Below are positions 30,101 through 38,413 of a stretch of 64,000 nt of DNA, piece by piece. Source of the DNA: Thiorhodovibrio frisius (GTDB lineage Bacteria > Pseudomonadota > Gammaproteobacteria > Chromatiales > Chromatiaceae). The position numbers and the translations under genes were made by a program. Below the pieces are notes generated by a model. That model was given only the letters and a program-made list of their open reading frames with translations. It ran no database searches and was not told the origin of the DNA. The DNA is taken from assembly GCF_033954835.1 (NCBI RefSeq), contig NZ_CP121471.1:868001-932000 (forward strand), written 5' to 3'. Every line of letters begins with the position of its first letter. The first letter of the stretch is position 1.

Positions 30101-32333
30101 GCATGTGGCGACGCTGTTGCAAGCCCTGCAGTACACCTCTTCCGACGGCGGCGCACACAGATTCGACGTGACCCTGAGTGACGGCGCATTGTTGGGCGGG
30201 GCGACCTCAGCCGTCTCCACGGTTACGATCACTGTCCAGGACGAACCCGTGAACACCGTGCCCGGCGCCCAAATCGCCGTGGACGGCACCGCCAAGGCGA
30301 TCACCGGCGTTTCCGTCGCCGATGCCGACAGCGCCACCCTGACCACCACGGTTTCGGTCAATCCCGGCGACGGCACCCTGACCGCGTCGGGCGGCGGCAC
30401 CATCACCGGGGCCGGCACCGAAAGTCTTCAGATCCAGGGCTCGGTCGCCCAGGTCAACACCGCGCTGGCGACCCTGAGCTACACCCCGGCCGTCAACAGC
30501 ACCGGCGTGAAGATCCTCACGGTCGAGACCACCGACGGTACCTATACCGACACCGATACCATTGACGTGACGGTATCCGACCGGCCGAGCATCGCCAACC
30601 TGAACGGTGACCGTCAGACCCTGACGGCGGTTGCGACGCTGCCGCTCGATCTGGGCGGCGATGCCGCCGTGACCGATGCCGATTCCACCGATTTCGACGG
30701 CGGAACCCTGACCATCGCGCGCGCGGGCACCGCGGCGGCCGGCGCCTTCAGCCTGGACGGCACCACCGCCAAGGCGGGCGGCGACGGGGCACTGGCCAAC
30801 ACCGAGATCGTTTCGGTGGGCGGCACGGACATCGGCACCGTCTCCAGCGCCGGGCAGGGCACCAATGATCTGGTCATCGACCTGACCGCCAGTGCGAAGC
30901 CGGCCCTGGTCGGCACGCTGGTGCAGAATATCCTGTTCACGCCCGACAGCGTGACCACCCACAGCTTCGACGTCACCCTCAGCGACGGCGACGGCACGAC
31001 ATCGGATGCCGCCCGGGTTACCTTCGCGCCGCCCGCGCCCACTGGCGGTGGTGGTGGCGGAGGCACCCCCTCAGGTCGCGATGAAACGCCAGACAAGCCC
31101 GCGGACGAGACCATGGATGAGAGTGGCAGCCGCCTCATCACCCTGGAGCCAGGCGATAGTTCGTCAGAGCACATCCTTACCGGCAGCGACGCCACGCCGG
31201 TTGTTGCGGCCGGGTTGCCGGCCGGGGTCGGGTTGATCTGCTCCAGCTCGCCCGCGCCTCAGGCCCCATCCAGCGCCATCACCGACTTGAGTGCGCGCAT
31301 TGCGAACAGCGGCGCACAGGGACAGGATGACATGGCCAAGACCGGTCAGGCATTTTTGAGCAGCCTGCCCGATGACGCGCGCGTTTGCGTCAGCGCCGTC
31401 ACCCTCGCGCTTGAGGGCGAAACAGCGCCCGGCGCGCCCATCGTGATCTCCGATGCCGTGCCGGGCGACGGCATCACCGAGGCCATGGTTATCGACGTCT
31501 CCGGGCTGCCGCCCGGGACCGAGCTGCGGCTTGACGGCATCGATTTCGCCGTCATCATTGGCAGCGCCACCGTCACGGGCGGCGAGGGGGCCAACATTGT
31601 TGTGGGCGATGGCGGCAGCCAAAGCATCGTGCTCGGGCCGGACGACGACATCCTCGACGGCGGCGCCGGCGACGACCAAGTCGGCTCCGAGGGCGGCGAC
31701 GACATCCTGATCGGTGGCCTGGGCAACGACACCATCACCGGCGGCAGCGGCATCGACACCGCCGAATACGCCGGCGCCAGCACCGACGCGCTCATCCGCC
31801 GCGACGCGAGTGTCACCGTCACCGATGCCGGCGGCACCGACAGCATTGGCGAGGATGTCGAGCTGCTTGCTTTCGTTGAGAACCGCGCCGTCACCCTGGT
31901 GCGCCCCGAAGGCAATGCAATTGCCGCGGGCGTGGGATTCGACCCCGAGTTCTACCTTGCCCAGAACCCCGACGTTGCCGCCGCCGTCGCGATCGGCCAA
32001 TTTGCCAATGGCGCCGAGCACTTCGCGCAATTCGGTCTGCTCGAGGGACGCCCCGGCAATGCTCTGTTTGACAACGACGCCTATCTGGCGATGAACCCCG
32101 ACGTTGCCGCAGCGGTCGCCTCAGGGATGTTTGCCAGCGCCGAGCAGCATTATGCCCTCTATGGCGCGGGCGAAGGGCGCGACCCCTCCGGCTGGTTCGA
32201 CGCCTCGGCCTACCTCGAGGCCAACCCCGACGTTGCCGCCGCCGGCATGCCCGCCCTGGAGCATTTCATCGCCTGGGGCGCGGCCGAGGGACGCATGGGC
32301 TTTGTGCTCGACGACGCGCTGCTGGTGGCCTGA
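27105..32333 (+). CDS. Giant surface protein (2), C-terminal part after the amber codon
   Basis: In frame with the preceding part; the GTG at 27105 has no ribosome site, so independent translation is unlikely. It holds many Ig/cadherin-like repeats (e.g. AFDETVQDVAAADFTATGTT, DTPNEAPTFTGLDGTPTFTE, VNQAPTLSATEDNPTFTEGG), a Gly-rich hinge near residue 1318 of this part, RTX-type nonapeptides (GGAGDDQVGSEGGDD, GGLGNDTITGGSGID; nt about 31650-31760) and, at the C-terminus, three FDxxxYLxxNPDVAAAV repeats. It is likely a type I secreted, calcium-binding adhesin. The last residues are VLDDALLVA. Confidence 0.8.
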   Translation: MTNVSTGDFQLTGTASGTISSVAYDSASGTRGSVALVTVTNVSGDGTLRLDLKSSGTGIQDARGNAISGGYTGGTAHTVDTVAPQVQSIVRQTPASEQTNADSLVFRVAFDETVQDVAAADFTATGTTATVSAVSTVNGSTYDVTVSGGDLANLDGAVGLNLSGSADLTDTAGNTIQAGEPGTDQTYTLDNSPPAVPSVPDLDAASDTGAADDDDHTNDTTPTLTGTAEAGVTVTLYSSISGNVGTATANGGGAWSITASALADGTHTFTTTATDAVGNESAASAGLDVVVDGSGPVFTSSDAPSVVENTTDILTVGATDATGPVNFAITGGANQELFALDETTAALSFTAGQTYVHGGDNDREVEVTATDAFGQTTAQTITVTITDTPNEAPTFTGLDGTPTFTEGGSAVILDGDVTISDTELDARNAGAGYAGASLTIARSGGANTDDVFSIQTGGRLTVAGNDISSGNVFATLDTTTTAGQVTVSFTDANGTTPTTALVNEVMQAIRYENASGDPPASVDLAWTFADGNSGPGDQGAGDAPGTGSGAVTVTISSVNQAPTLSATEDNPTFTEGGGGASLFSSANADAGEPGDSFAGLTLTVSNVTDGAAEILSIDGTDVALTDANSVAVAGGTAAVSLSGTTATVTITGMGLSPTAFKTLVNGLAYRNTSDDPTTASDRVVTITAVQDSGGTANGGADSTTTAIASTVSLTPVNDPPEVGSVFGETATLVAGGGAQNVALLDDATVSNPDSADYDGGSLTVVQNIGTANGSWGLDGTTATSDGNGTVAAGETIAVDGVSIGTVHATDDGQGGNTLQVSFTAGATSANIQTLLQALTYDAPATGGAGDWLGDQVFSLTLNDGDGTANGGDQDAAGPFTITVTQNPPVIDNLNGDTTTADKGATVAFDLNSDATVTDADSYDFDDGALTLSRTSSLAGDFSLDTSKATSGADGVIEASDSIKVEVSGVSVAIGVVNTGADGQGTNGLTIDLNGNATPVHVATLLQALQYTSSDGGAHRFDVTLSDGALLGGATSAVSTVTITVQDEPVNTVPGAQIAVDGTAKAITGVSVADADSATLTTTVSVNPGDGTLTASGGGTITGAGTESLQIQGSVAQVNTALATLSYTPAVNSTGVKILTVETTDGTYTDTDTIDVTVSDRPSIANLNGDRQTLTAVATLPLDLGGDAAVTDADSTDFDGGTLTIARAGTAAAGAFSLDGTTAKAGGDGALANTEIVSVGGTDIGTVSSAGQGTNDLVIDLTASAKPALVGTLVQNILFTPDSVTTHSFDVTLSDGDGTTSDAARVTFAPPAPTGGGGGGGTPSGRDETPDKPADETMDESGSRLITLEPGDSSSEHILTGSDATPVVAAGLPAGVGLICSSSPAPQAPSSAITDLSARIANSGAQGQDDMAKTGQAFLSSLPDDARVCVSAVTLALEGETAPGAPIVISDAVPGDGITEAMVIDVSGLPPGTELRLDGIDFAVIIGSATVTGGEGANIVVGDGGSQSIVLGPDDDILDGGAGDDQVGSEGGDDILIGGLGNDTITGGSGIDTAEYAGASTDALIRRDASVTVTDAGGTDSIGEDVELLAFVENRAVTLVRPEGNAIAAGVGFDPEFYLAQNPDVAAAVAIGQFANGAEHFAQFGLLEGRPGNALFDNDAYLAMNPDVAAAVASGMFASAEQHYALYGAGEGRDPSGWFDASAYLEANPDVAAAGMPALEHFIAWGAAEGRMGFVLDDALLVA

Positions 32334-32431
32334 GCGGTGGCGGCGCGCAAGAACGAAGCAGTGCAGGGCGGCTGAGTCGCACGCAGCGCGGCTGATCGGC
32401 GGGCTCATTGCTTCAAATGAAGCCAGAAGGC

Positions 32432-32950
32432 AAATTAAAGGGGCCGTATTCGAAATAAATTAAAGTTGCCGTGCTCGAATTAATTTTCGAGCCACCCGGG
32501 CAAGGACGCCCAGCCCCGTGAGCCATTCCACCTGATCTCAGGTTTCACCTACCAGCCCCCGGGGTTCGCCCGCGGGGGCTTTTTCACGTCGGCCTCGGCG
32601 CCACGAGCGGCAGTGCATTGCAGACACCCCTTCGTGCCGCGACAAGGCCAAACTGCCAGCGGTAGTGGAGATGTCTGTCAACAGATCGTGCGCGAGGCCA
32701 AGACCAGCCGGCGCTATGCCGACAAGCTCGTCGGCGTCACTGTTCGACTACGCCGAGCCCGAGCGCTGGGCGGAGCTGGAAGCCAGCGACAATGTCTTTG
32801 CCCTGGTGGTCATGGCGCAGATCCGCGCCAAGGTCACCGACGACGCCGAGACAGTGAAACGCTGGAAGCCGAATTCCGCCAAGAACTCTATGCCTACGAG
32901 GAGCAATACGAAATGCCTTATGTCACGACTGATGAACGAGCGGGGATTGA
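32432..32950 (+). repeat. 519-bp direct repeat, copy 2, with Rpn nuclease relic
   Basis: Second copy of 24827-25345. The nuclease relic here stops at YVTTDERAGID (32950), where the sequence switches abruptly to the 3' end of the vapC-like gene. The DUF4351 tail seen in copy 1 is therefore lost. No intact gene lies in 32334-32953. Confidence 0.88.
32554..32585 (+). terminator. Rho-independent terminator after giant protein 2
   Basis: AGCCCCCGGGG, loop TTCG, CCCGCGGGGGCT then TTTTT. The stem contains one mismatch relative to copy 1, but the pairing extends by AG-CT and the T-run is directly attached. Confidence 0.85.
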
Positions 32951-32953
32951 CAC

Positions 32954-33340
32954 CTACCAAATCGTCTCGATGCCAAAAAGCGACAACGCCGGATCGCGCG
33001 TGACGAGCGGCAAACGCTCGATCTCGCTTTGCGCTGCCAACATGCGGTCGAAGGGATCTTTGTGCGCGACGCCATAGCCGCCGCTTCGCAAGGCATGCAG
33101 GTAGGACACAGGCAAATGCCGAAACCCATCGGCCGCCACCAATTCTCCGAAGCGCTCGACCACCCCGGGCGCACCCGACAATTTTCCCAAGCGAACCTTG
33201 GTGGCGATTTCCCAGGCGCTCGCCGCGCTCACGAAGATCGCATTGTCATCGTCTGCAATGATCCTGCGCACCCGCTCGGAAAGTTCTGGGCTATTCGTCA
33301 CCCACCACAGAAAAGCGTGCGTATCCAGCAGCGCGTTCAC
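32954..33340 (-). CDS. PIN-domain toxin of a type II toxin-antitoxin system (VapC-like)
   Basis: A 128-residue PIN-domain ribonuclease. Acidic catalytic residues are visible in NALLDTHAFLWWVT, SAASAWEIATKVRLGK and AHKDPFDRMLAAQ, and in LVTRDPALS. This subtype (LLDTHAFLWW) cleaves RNA and is neutralised by a Phd/YefM or AbrB-type partner. Its start overlaps the antitoxin stop by ATGA, the usual operon arrangement. The 3' end abuts the truncated nuclease relic. Confidence 0.92.
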   Translation of the reverse strand: MNALLDTHAFLWWVTNSPELSERVRRIIADDDNAIFVSAASAWEIATKVRLGKLSGAPGVVERFGELVAADGFRHLPVSYLHALRSGGYGVAHKDPFDRMLAAQSEIERLPLVTRDPALSLFGIETIW

Positions 33341-33576
33341 CCGGTTGGCTCCCAGGCGCGCAGCTCATCATCCGGCAGCGGCTCAAAAAACGCATCATCC
33401 ACGCACCCAGAAAGGCGCCCGGGGCGGCGCCCCGACTCTGCTTGGTCGAGCGGCATCAGGCGCGCATAGGGCTTTCCCGCTTTAGCCAGGACGATCTCCT
33501 GACCGGCATGCGCCTGTTCAAGCAGGCGAGAAAAATGGGTTTTTGCCTCATGGACGTTGACGGTTAAGGCGGACAT
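33337..33576 (-). CDS. Phd/YefM-family antitoxin
   Basis: A 79-residue protein beginning MSALTVNVHEAKTHFSRLLE, the Phd/YefM DNA-binding fold, followed by AHAGQEIVLAKAGKPYARLM and an acidic/Pro-rich C-terminus (PLPDDELRAWEPTG) that would wrap the toxin. I chose the ATG at 33576; the frame extends upstream to 33702 but that part is unlike the family. It is probably autoregulatory, binding the region 33577-33700. Confidence 0.9.
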   Translation of the reverse strand: MSALTVNVHEAKTHFSRLLEQAHAGQEIVLAKAGKPYARLMPLDQAESGRRPGRLSGCVDDAFFEPLPDDELRAWEPTG

Positions 33577-33780
33577 TGCCTGCGCTCCAATGGACTTAGG
33601 GGTTGGGCTAAGCCTATATTGGTCGCAAGGAAAAGGCAAGAAACTGCAATCGGTTACGGGGCTGGGCGCCTTGCCCGGGGGCTCGAAAATGAATTTGGGC
33701 ACGGCTCCTTTTCGACCCCTTATGGTGCGGCGCGGTTAGAACTTAAACAGATCCTTTTCCGGCTCGAACACCAGCTGATC

Positions 33781-33895
33781 AACCAAACGGGCCAAATTAA
33801 AGGCAAATTAAAGGGGCCGGCAAGGGGCGCGCCGAGAAGGACGCTGCGACCGTGCTATGCTTGAACTCCGATCTCGCCCCAGGAGTTGAGCGCCC
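33781..33895 (+). repeat. Shared 5' flank of AAA/nuclease gene 1
   Basis: Contains CCAAACGGGCCAAATTAAAGG, then a block beginning GGGGCGCGCCGAGAAGGACG and running to the start codon at 33896. The same block precedes the second copy at 46916. It includes the ribosome site CCAGGAGTTGAGCGCCC. The gap 33577-33780 contains nothing else I can name. Confidence 0.75.
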
Positions 33896-35695
33896 ATGCA
33901 CTTTCCCTATGGTCTGAGCGATTTTGGCAAAGTGCGCGAGCAAGGATATTGGTATCTTGATCGCACGGATCGAATTCCCGTACTGGAAGCCGCCGGCGAT
34001 CAACTGATTTTCCTGCGCCCGCGCCGCTTCGGCAAAAGCCTGCTGCTGTCGATGCTGGAGCACTATTACGACCTGAACCGCGCCGAGCAGTTCGAGGCAC
34101 TGTTCGGCCCGCTCGCCATCGGGCAGCACCCGACAGCACGGCACAATCAATACTTCGTGCTCAAATGGGATTTCTCGCTGGTCGCCGCGCATGGTGAGAT
34201 CGGCGCTATCGAAGCAGCGCTGCATCAGCATATCAACGACAGAATCTATCAATGCATCGATGACTACCAATCGCACTGGAAAGGTGCGATCTCATTGCAT
34301 CCGCACAATGCGCTCTCGTCGTTCGAGTCTCTGTTAGGCGCGGTGCGGAGAACCCCCCACAAGCTCTACCTGCTGATTGACGAATACGACAACTTCGCCA
34401 ATGAAGTGCTGATGGCCGCGCATCCGGGCGGGCAGGATCGCTACCAGACCCTGCTCCAAGGCGAAGGCTTGATGAAAACCGTGTTCAAGTCAGTCAAGGC
34501 CGCCGCTGGCGGTATGGGGCTGGATCGGGTGTTCATCACCGGCGTCTCGCCGGTGGTCTTGAGCGACATGACCAGCGGCTACAACGTCGGCAAGGATCTG
34601 TTCCTGCTCCCCCAGTTCAACGACCTGTGCGGCTTTACCGAGGGGGAAGTTGCAGCCGTGCTGAACCAGCTCACCCAAGAAGGTGGCGACTGGTCGGCAG
34701 ACAAGGCGCTGGCGACCATGCGAACCTTCTACAACGGTTATCGCTTTAGCGAGGAGGCCGGGGAAAGTCTCTACAACCCCACCCTAAGCCTGTACTTTTT
34801 CGACGCGCTGGCCACCCAGGGCAAATATCCCCGGCAGATGCTCGATGAAAACCTGGCCATGGATCGGAACAAGCTGATCTATATCGCCTCAATGCCCCAT
34901 GGCGAGGACCTGTTGATCGAGGCGCTGAGCGGCGATGACCGAGTGCTGGTGCCGGAACTGGTGCAACGCTTTGGCGTGGCCGATGTGCTGGCGGCGGTGA
35001 AGGATCAGCCGTTCATGGCGTCGCTGCTGTATTTCTTTGGCATCCTGACCCTGGCGGGCGAAGGCGAACTGGCCAAACTGATCCTGCGCATTCCCAACCT
35101 GGTCGCGCGCGGGCTTTATGTGGAACGCTTGCGCGAGCGCTGGCTGCCGGCGACGGATGTGCGTGCCGCTAGCCGCGCAGCGGCCGAGCGGCTGTATCTG
35201 GAAGCCGACCTGACCCCGCTGTGCGCGCTGATCGAACAGAGCTATTTCGCCGTGCTGTCCAACCGCGACTACCGCTGGACCAACGAGCTGATGGTGAAAT
35301 TCGCCTTCCTGACGCTCTTGTTCGACGACCGCCTCTACATGGCCGTCTCCGAGCTGGAGACCGAGCGCGGTTATGCCGATCTGGCCCTGATCGTCCGCCC
35401 GGACATGCGGCGTTTCCAGGCGCTCGACCTGCTGCTGGAATTCAAATATCTCAGCCTGAAGGAACTCGGCCTGAGCGGCGAGCAGGTGCAGCAGGAATCG
35501 CGCGACGCAATGGCCCAACGGCCGGCGGTGGCCGCCAAGCTCGACGAGGCCGAAGCCCAAGCGCGCGACTATGGCGGCACCCTGACCCGGCGCCATGGCC
35601 TGACCGACCTGCGCGCTTTCGCCGTGGTCGCCCTGGGGGTCGAGCGACTGGTCTGGCGGCGGCTGCCCGGCACGGCGGCGAAGATCACCAGCTAG
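33896..35695 (+). CDS. AAA-ATPase-like / PD-(D/E)XK nuclease family protein, copy 1
   Basis: A 599-residue protein of the AAA-ATPase_like (PF09820) plus PDDEXK_9 (PF08011) type, widely duplicated in bacteria and of unknown role. Walker A-like RPRRFGKSLLLSMLEHYYDL (about 41-60) and Walker B LYLLIDEYDNF (about 158-168) are clear. A nuclease-type D...ExK core lies in YADLALIV...DLLLEFKYLS near 490-520. It is nearly identical to the gene at 46916 except in residues about 103-160, where the two differ heavily without any length change. The C-terminal ten residues also differ. Confidence 0.9.
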   Translation: MHFPYGLSDFGKVREQGYWYLDRTDRIPVLEAAGDQLIFLRPRRFGKSLLLSMLEHYYDLNRAEQFEALFGPLAIGQHPTARHNQYFVLKWDFSLVAAHGEIGAIEAALHQHINDRIYQCIDDYQSHWKGAISLHPHNALSSFESLLGAVRRTPHKLYLLIDEYDNFANEVLMAAHPGGQDRYQTLLQGEGLMKTVFKSVKAAAGGMGLDRVFITGVSPVVLSDMTSGYNVGKDLFLLPQFNDLCGFTEGEVAAVLNQLTQEGGDWSADKALATMRTFYNGYRFSEEAGESLYNPTLSLYFFDALATQGKYPRQMLDENLAMDRNKLIYIASMPHGEDLLIEALSGDDRVLVPELVQRFGVADVLAAVKDQPFMASLLYFFGILTLAGEGELAKLILRIPNLVARGLYVERLRERWLPATDVRAASRAAAERLYLEADLTPLCALIEQSYFAVLSNRDYRWTNELMVKFAFLTLLFDDRLYMAVSELETERGYADLALIVRPDMRRFQALDLLLEFKYLSLKELGLSGEQVQQESRDAMAQRPAVAAKLDEAEAQARDYGGTLTRRHGLTDLRAFAVVALGVERLVWRRLPGTAAKITS

Positions 35696-35783
35696 CCGCT
35701 GTCGAGACCCAAACCGGCCAGATAACCGGTGGCTTTTCTGGCCATGTGATGGAGCTGGCCTTGCGTGACCAAAAGACCTTTTG

Positions 35784-36137
35784 ATGCGCTCCCTACTGAC
35801 CGCGCTGCTTGTTCTGACCCTGACCTGTCTGGCGGCTGAGGCACGCCAGCAGACGCAGGACTTGGTGGATGTGCAAGTCATCCGTCTTGACCAAGGCCAA
35901 CTGGCCTATCTGCGCGACCCCTCCCGCATCATGACCCTGGACCAAGCCCGTGACTGGGTCAGTCTGCAACAGGGCCTAAGCCCCGAAGAGCGCGCCCAGC
36001 TGGCCGAGCGCCCGAGCACTCCGGCCCTGCAACTGCACAACGATCCCGGCTTCTGGGGTTGGCTGGCCGAGCAAGACCTCAGCCTCGCCTTCACCACCTA
36101 CCAGAGCAACCGCCTGTTTTTCATCGGTCGCGCCTAG
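35784..36137 (+). CDS. Small exported protein; possible truncated TIGR03032/DUF4915-like gene
   Basis: A 117-residue frame with a signal peptide (MRSLLTALLVLTLTCLAAEA). The C-terminal FWGWLAEQDLSLAFTTYQSN followed by RLFFIGRA resembles the beginning of TIGR03032/DUF4915 proteins, which normally continue for more than 250 residues. Here a stop follows at once. I therefore suspect a truncated or recombined gene, but a genuine small periplasmic protein cannot be excluded. The resemblance is from memory and needs a profile search. Confidence 0.5.
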   Translation: MRSLLTALLVLTLTCLAAEARQQTQDLVDVQVIRLDQGQLAYLRDPSRIMTLDQARDWVSLQQGLSPEERAQLAERPSTPALQLHNDPGFWGWLAEQDLSLAFTTYQSNRLFFIGRA

Positions 36138-36290
36138 GAGGCTGGCGGCCCGGTTCACATCCTCGCGCCCCTCGGTTCAGCACAAAACGCGCTAGGCCTT
36201 GGTACGCCCGCCCCTCATCGTTCGCTAGACTGTCGAGGAAAATGAGGGACACTATCGTTTTTCTCTTTTCCGGGGAAACCTCCTCAATCC

Positions 36291-38162
36291 ATGGACCTTT
36301 ACCGCAGGATTTCATACCACCCGTCCCGCCTCGCGTTGCTGGGGATGATCTGGGTCATTCTGCTCCTGCTCGGCGGTTGCGCCACCAACGCAACCGATAG
36401 CTCCCCGCGTCCAGATCGGGGCGTGCTCGATTTGCGTGGCTGGACTCCGCACAATGGGCCGATCACACTCAGGGGCGAGTGGGCCTTTCACTGGCGGACC
36501 TTCCTGCCCCCTAATGAGGCGCGCCAGTCAGTTCCGGATCGCTATGTCTCGGTTCCCTCCACTTGGAACCATTATCAGATGGCCGGTGAAAACCTGCCTG
36601 GGCACGGCTATGCCAGCTATCGTCTACAGATTCTGACCGATCTACCTGTCGGGACCCTGCTGGCCTTGCAAGTGCACAGTTTCTCGAGTGCCTATCGGCT
36701 GTTTGTTGATGACCTGCTGGTAGCCGCCAATGGCACCCCTGGGACTAGCGTCGAGGAGGAGCAGGGGCAGTATCGTCCCCTGGTGGCCGTCTTCAGTGTG
36801 CCAGACGCCAGGTTCGAGCTGTTGATCCAGGTGTCTAACCATCATTATGCCCGTGGCGGATTCTGGGCTGACATCTTTCTTGGCGATGCCAACACCCTGA
36901 TTGATCAGGTACTCAGCCGCTCTTTGCAGGAAGCCGCCCTGTTCGGCGCTTTGCTGGTGATCGGGTTTTTCTATGCGGCGGTCTACTTTCTGCTCCGCCG
37001 GCATCGCTATCTCCTCACCTTTGCGCTTTTCTGTCTGATCCTGATTGTTATTCTGGACATGGCGCACCTGTTGCTGCTGACTCGCTTGGCTCCGGCAATC
37101 AGTATTGAGCAGATCGCCTTTCTTCATTATTCCAGTACAGCCTGGGGTGGCTTCCTGCTGTTGCTCTATACCCATCAGCTGTTTTCCACCGCACTTTCCG
37201 CTGTGCTTGTGCGGATCTGGCTGGCGATCAATTTGGTCGCCCAAAGTGCTTATCTGTTGCTGCCGATGTCAAGCTATTCCGCCTTTGGTCCGCTGAGCAA
37301 CCTGCTGGACATCAGCGTCCTCGTCTGCACCCTGCTGGTTTGCCTGCTCGCTGTCCGCGCGCGAAAACAGGGGGGGCTGATTCACCTGACCAGCCTGCTG
37401 GTGCTGGTCATCATTAATCTGCATGATGTCCTGTATCTGACCAATGCCATCAGTAGTATTGCCGGCAGTTCCCTGCATCTGGGTGTCTTTGTTTTTCTGC
37501 TGTTGCAGTTAATTCTCCAGGCCCAGCGCATCTCCCTGCTTAACGAACAGAATCAAGCCAACGAAATGGCCTTTTTACGCGCGCAGATTAATCCCCATTT
37601 TCTTTACAACACCTTGAATACCGTCATCTCTTTGTCGCGGCGCGACATGGAAAAAGCCCGCCAGCTGCTGTACCAATTTAGCGAATTTCTGCGCCAGAGT
37701 TTTGATTTCAAGAATCTCAATCAACACACTAGCCTTGACGAAGAATTGGCAATGGTCGAGCTCTTTGTTTCCATCCAGCGGGAACGCTTCGGTGAGCGGG
37801 TTCAGGTCAAGTACCAGCTCCCGGGGATCACAACCTACCAGGTGCCGGCCAACGTCCTGCAGCCGATTGTAGAAAATGCCATCAATCACGGGATTTTGCC
37901 CCGCAGAGAAGGGGGGATTGTCGCTGTCAGCGTCGAAGCAACCCGGCAAGAACTCCATTTTGTTGTCAGTGATGATGGCATCGGCATGGACCCAGTCGCC
38001 ACCCTGGGCCGGCAGGGTGACCAACGCCAGGGGATCGGCCTGAATAATATTAACCGCCGCCTGCTGCATCTCTATGGCCGGGGGTTGGAGATTACCAGCA
38101 CCCCCGACCAGGGCACCCGAGTGCGATGGTCCATCCCTCTGGTCACCGCGGCCGCAGAGTAA
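36291..38162 (+). CDS. LytS-like sensor histidine kinase with 7TMR-DISM N-terminus
   Basis: A 623-residue membrane kinase. The N-terminus has a lipoprotein-like LLLLGGC (lipobox near residue 29). A periplasmic 7TMR-DISM-type jelly-roll domain follows (about 45-205, GRGVLDLRGW-like start and FVDDLLVAANG), then seven predicted TM helices (about 215-405). The His_kinase domain (PF06580) carries INPHFLYNTLNTVISL and the ATPase domain carries VENAINHGI, DDGIGMD and GIGLNNINRRL. It is 250 bases upstream of a response regulator on the same strand, its evident partner. The sensed ligand is unknown. Confidence 0.9.
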   Translation: MDLYRRISYHPSRLALLGMIWVILLLLGGCATNATDSSPRPDRGVLDLRGWTPHNGPITLRGEWAFHWRTFLPPNEARQSVPDRYVSVPSTWNHYQMAGENLPGHGYASYRLQILTDLPVGTLLALQVHSFSSAYRLFVDDLLVAANGTPGTSVEEEQGQYRPLVAVFSVPDARFELLIQVSNHHYARGGFWADIFLGDANTLIDQVLSRSLQEAALFGALLVIGFFYAAVYFLLRRHRYLLTFALFCLILIVILDMAHLLLLTRLAPAISIEQIAFLHYSSTAWGGFLLLLYTHQLFSTALSAVLVRIWLAINLVAQSAYLLLPMSSYSAFGPLSNLLDISVLVCTLLVCLLAVRARKQGGLIHLTSLLVLVIINLHDVLYLTNAISSIAGSSLHLGVFVFLLLQLILQAQRISLLNEQNQANEMAFLRAQINPHFLYNTLNTVISLSRRDMEKARQLLYQFSEFLRQSFDFKNLNQHTSLDEELAMVELFVSIQRERFGERVQVKYQLPGITTYQVPANVLQPIVENAINHGILPRREGGIVAVSVEATRQELHFVVSDDGIGMDPVATLGRQGDQRQGIGLNNINRRLLHLYGRGLEITSTPDQGTRVRWSIPLVTAAAE

Positions 38163-38413
38163 GTCCACCGACAGCTGAAGTCCGCTTGGTCTGTCTGAAC
38201 CTCTGCGCGGATTGGTGTTTTGCAACAGATTGCGCCCGCGGGAACCCAAAGGCTCGCGGCATGGCCGTGAGATTTTCGCGAGATCGGTCTGCTAGCCTAG
38301 GCTTCACACAGCTCGCTGCTCCAGGTGAATCCAGCACTGACGATAAAGCCTGCGTCTCGCAGGCATTCAGCCGCACGCAATGGCTGTGAGACCTCGGAAT
38401 AGAGATCGCACTG

